Source: MFD01213-c1 sp963704405
GTDB taxonomy: Bacteria > Planctomycetota > Phycisphaerae > Tepidisphaerales > Tepidisphaeraceae
Assembly (NCBI GenBank): GCA_963704405.1
Contig: OY969903.1
Location: 2,232,001 to 2,296,000, forward strand
Length of the DNA: 64,000 bases
Reading direction: 5' to 3'
The stretch's first letter is position 1. Each line of letters begins with the position of its first letter. The notes under the pieces were generated by a model. That model ran no database searches and was not told where the DNA came from. It saw only the letters and a program-made list of their open reading frames with translations. The position numbers and the translations under genes are program-made. Shown in pieces: positions 62,163 through 64,000 of this stretch.

Positions 62163-63227
62163 ATGCCCACGATCCTTGGAATAGAATCCACCTGCGATGA
62201 AACCGCCGCCTCGATCGTGACGGATGGCCGCATCGTTCGCAGCAACATCGTCGCCACGCAGGTTGAACTTCACGCCAGATATCACGGCGTAGTGCCGGAA
62301 ATCGCCAGCCGCGCCCATATTGAAAATATCCTGCCGGTCATCAGCGAATCTCTGGCAGCCGCGGAATGCAATTTTGAGGACATCGATGCCATCGCAATCG
62401 CCTGTCGGCCAGGGTTGATCGGTTCGTTGCTTGTCGGCCTCACCGCTGCCAAAACGCTGGCGTGGTCGATTAATAAACCGCTCATCGGCGTCGACCATGT
62501 ACATGCGCATCTCTACAGCGTGATGCTTCACGAGAAACAGAACGCAGGCGGTCATTCCGCGGGCATCGGGGAATTTAATTCTTTTCCCGCCGTGGGGTTG
62601 GTCTGCTCGGGCGGGCACACGGCGTTGTATCACCTGAAGGATTGGCAAAACGTTCAGCTCATCGGTTCGACAATCGACGACGCCGTCGGTGAGGCGTACG
62701 ACAAGGTCGCGGCGATCCTGGGCCTTGGCTATCCTGGCGGTCCGATCCTGGACAAGCTGGCGGCGACAGGCGATCCATCCGCCATCCGGCTTCCCCGCAC
62801 GTTCCTGGATCGCGAATCGCTCGATTTTTCTTTCAGTGGTCTCAAGACTGCTGTCCTCTATTACGTCCGCGGCGTGCCGAGCCGGCGCGATCCTTATGCC
62901 GATCCCAAACCTCCGCCGAGCGCCGAGCAGATACCCGATATCGCCGCGGCATTTCAGGCGGCCTGCATTGACGTGATTGTCGAAAAACTCCATCGGGCGA
63001 TTACCCGGACCGGCGCTAAGAGCGTCATCATCGGAGGCGGTGTCTCCGCCAACCGCGGACTTCGGAATGCCATCAAGCGGTTTTCGCTTCCGGTGCTGTT
63101 TCCTGAGATGCAATACTGCACGGATAACGCCGCAATGACTGCCGGCCTTGCTTGTATTTACTATGATCGCAAGGAATATTCATCATTGGACCTGGATGCT
63201 ATTACGTATAGCAGGTTCCGGGTGTGA
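62163..63227 (+). CDS. tsaD: tRNA threonylcarbamoyladenosine synthase component TsaD
   Basis: Transfers the threonylcarbamoyl group to A37 of ANN-decoding tRNAs. The 354-residue protein starts MPTILGIESTCDETAASIV, and has SRAHIENILP, the metal-binding GVDHVHAHLYS (His-x3-His), the VGLVCSGGHTALY segment, the DDAVGEAYDKVA region and CTDNAAMTAGLA with the conserved Asp. The family start at MPTIL is clear; the longer upstream frame is leader. No tsaB or tsaE gene is adjacent. Confidence 0.96.
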   Translation: MPTILGIESTCDETAASIVTDGRIVRSNIVATQVELHARYHGVVPEIASRAHIENILPVISESLAAAECNFEDIDAIAIACRPGLIGSLLVGLTAAKTLAWSINKPLIGVDHVHAHLYSVMLHEKQNAGGHSAGIGEFNSFPAVGLVCSGGHTALYHLKDWQNVQLIGSTIDDAVGEAYDKVAAILGLGYPGGPILDKLAATGDPSAIRLPRTFLDRESLDFSFSGLKTAVLYYVRGVPSRRDPYADPKPPPSAEQIPDIAAAFQAACIDVIVEKLHRAITRTGAKSVIIGGGVSANRGLRNAIKRFSLPVLFPEMQYCTDNAAMTAGLACIYYDRKEYSSLDLDAITYSRFRV

Positions 63228-63259
63228 TTTTTGGGATGGCAAAGAACAGGCTTGAATCA

Positions 63260-63286
63260 CAGATTTCGCAGATTGCGCAGATGAAG
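63260..63286. repeat. Short tandem direct repeat after tsaD
   Basis: Three near-copies of CAGATT(T/G)CG at a 9-bp period (63260, 63269, 63278) lie in the 141-bp gap between tsaD and the next gene. Similar 'CGCAGATTGCGCAGATG' blocks are dispersed in many bacterial genomes. With the repeat at 62111 they bracket tsaD. Confidence 0.5.
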
Positions 63287-63368
63287 CCGAAGTGTTTTCC
63301 ATCCGTGTAATTTCCGAAATCCGCGGTTTTACTGTTACTTATCTGCGGTTCGCCGCTATCTTTTGGCT

Positions 63369-64000
63369 ATGACTCGGATCATTTCTCCGCCACCGTTGCC
63401 GGTTCGTGCCAGGGATGGGCACAAGGGAATGTTTGGACGGGTTCTGGTGGTAGGGGGCAATGACGGGATGATTGGTGCGCCAGCGCTGGCGGGGCGGGCG
63501 GCTTTGAAACTGGGGGCGGGACTGGTGGAGATCGGGGTTCCTCGTTCGATTCTGGCTGCGGCCTTGATGATTACGCCGGAACTAATCGGCTTGGCTTTAG
63601 GCAAGGCGTCGGGGAAGGATGCGCTGCTGGACGCCGCGGAAAAGGCGGATGCTGTGGTCATCGGGCCGGGACTGGGCCAGACACCCGAGGCAATGGCTCG
63701 TTTACAGAGGCTGGTTCGGCTGCAGAAGGCGATGGTGGTGGATGCCGATGCGCTGAATCTTCTCGCAAAGCAAAAACGCTGGCCAACGTATTTCAAGGCA
63801 AATGCTGTCCTTACACCGCACCCAGGCGAGATGAAGCGGCTGGCGAAATTGATCGGGCGCGATGAGGTGCCAACCGATGACCAGGGGCGGATCGACATCG
63901 CCACGGCAGCCGCGGAGGCTTTTCATCAGACGGTTGTTCTTAAAGGTTCGCGAACGGTGGTCACAGATGGGTCGCGGGTTTATCTGAACCACACCGGCGA
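63369..64000 (+). CDS. nnrD: NAD(P)HX dehydratase (carbohydrate kinase-like), partial
   Basis: ADP- or ATP-dependent repair of hydrated NAD(P)H. The visible 211 codons start MTRIISPPPLPVRARDGHKG and contain GMFGRVLVVGGNDGMIGAP, ALKLGAGLVEIGVP, the glycine-rich VIGPGLGQ, VVDADALNLLA and VLTPHPGEMKRLAKL, all characteristic of the YjeF C-terminal/ribokinase-like domain. The window ends inside the gene, before the GTGD catalytic motif, which cannot be checked. The N-terminal epimerase domain is absent, so it is a stand-alone dehydratase or its partner is elsewhere. Confidence 0.93.
   Translation, partial: MTRIISPPPLPVRARDGHKGMFGRVLVVGGNDGMIGAPALAGRAALKLGAGLVEIGVPRSILAAALMITPELIGLALGKASGKDALLDAAEKADAVVIGPGLGQTPEAMARLQRLVRLQKAMVVDADALNLLAKQKRWPTYFKANAVLTPHPGEMKRLAKLIGRDEVPTDDQGRIDIATAAAEAFHQTVVLKGSRTVVTDGSRVYLNHTG

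Noticed and set aside
1..64000. CRISPR array, prophage, integron or insertion sequence
   Set aside because: I found no regularly spaced 25-40-bp repeats, no transposase or integrase motifs, and no tRNA-flanked insertion. The gene content is housekeeping.

Overview
The window looks like a chromosomal segment of a planctomycete, probably class Phycisphaerae. This is an inference from gene content. It carries a PEP-CTERM surface protein, a pseudopilin with an H-x-DG tail, several small proteins with planctomycete-style CxxC zinc ribbons, twin SPFH proteins, a Gfo/Idh oxidoreductase, a TPR/O-GlcNAc-transferase-like protein and the MoxR/DUF58/transglutaminase set. Most genes are housekeeping or regulatory. 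I see no phage, plasmid, transposase, CRISPR array or tRNA gene.

Layout. 1-10.7 kb: pyruvate carboxylase (cut by the left edge), a YkgJ-type cysteine-cluster protein, an isocitrate-type dehydrogenase, an orphan Hpt-like protein and clpC with its promoter and terminator. 10.7-20.4 kb: an AI-2E-type permease with an extra C-terminal domain, an AMMECR1 protein, twin SPFH proteins, then GNAT, SET-domain and mannose-6-phosphate isomerase genes. 20.4-31.8 kb: SRP RNA, PilZ, a CheY-like receiver, glutamate dehydrogenase, an MBL-fold protein, a gluzincin-like lipoprotein, acylphosphatase, an ABC-2 permease, YtpQ, pyrF and a stand-alone Clp N-domain protein. 32-37 kb: a PMT/ArnT-like glycosyltransferase, ilvC and the OGT-like protein. 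37.2-39.9 kb: a cobalamin riboswitch, a PEP-CTERM protein and a pseudopilin. 40-50.8 kb: MoxR/DUF58/TgpA, cinA, an M3 peptidase, an ABC ATPase and a diguanylate cyclase coupled to a receiver-like protein. 51-64 kb: gap, gltX, psd/pssA (phosphatidylethanolamine synthesis), ligA, a PP2C/SpoIIE phosphatase, an alpha/beta hydrolase, a C-terminal processing protease, tsaD and the start of an NAD(P)HX dehydratase.

The most unusual locus is 37.2-39.9 kb. A recognisable cobalamin riboswitch precedes not a B12 transporter or biosynthesis gene but a secreted, PEP-CTERM-anchored protein, followed by a type IV pilin-like protein. This suggests a cobalamin-controlled cell-surface function. A second point of interest is the SPFH pair: each has tandem 'PGxYxxNP' repeats, then a band-7 domain, then a long helix, an order that resembles the major vault protein.

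Sequence quality. Six conserved genes (manA, an MBL-fold gene, moxR-like, DUF58, ligA and the PP2C phosphatase) each carry one small indel that splits the frame while both halves stay conserved. LigA is normally essential, so assembly or sequencing errors are the likeliest explanation. These loci are annotated as single genes with the break marked.
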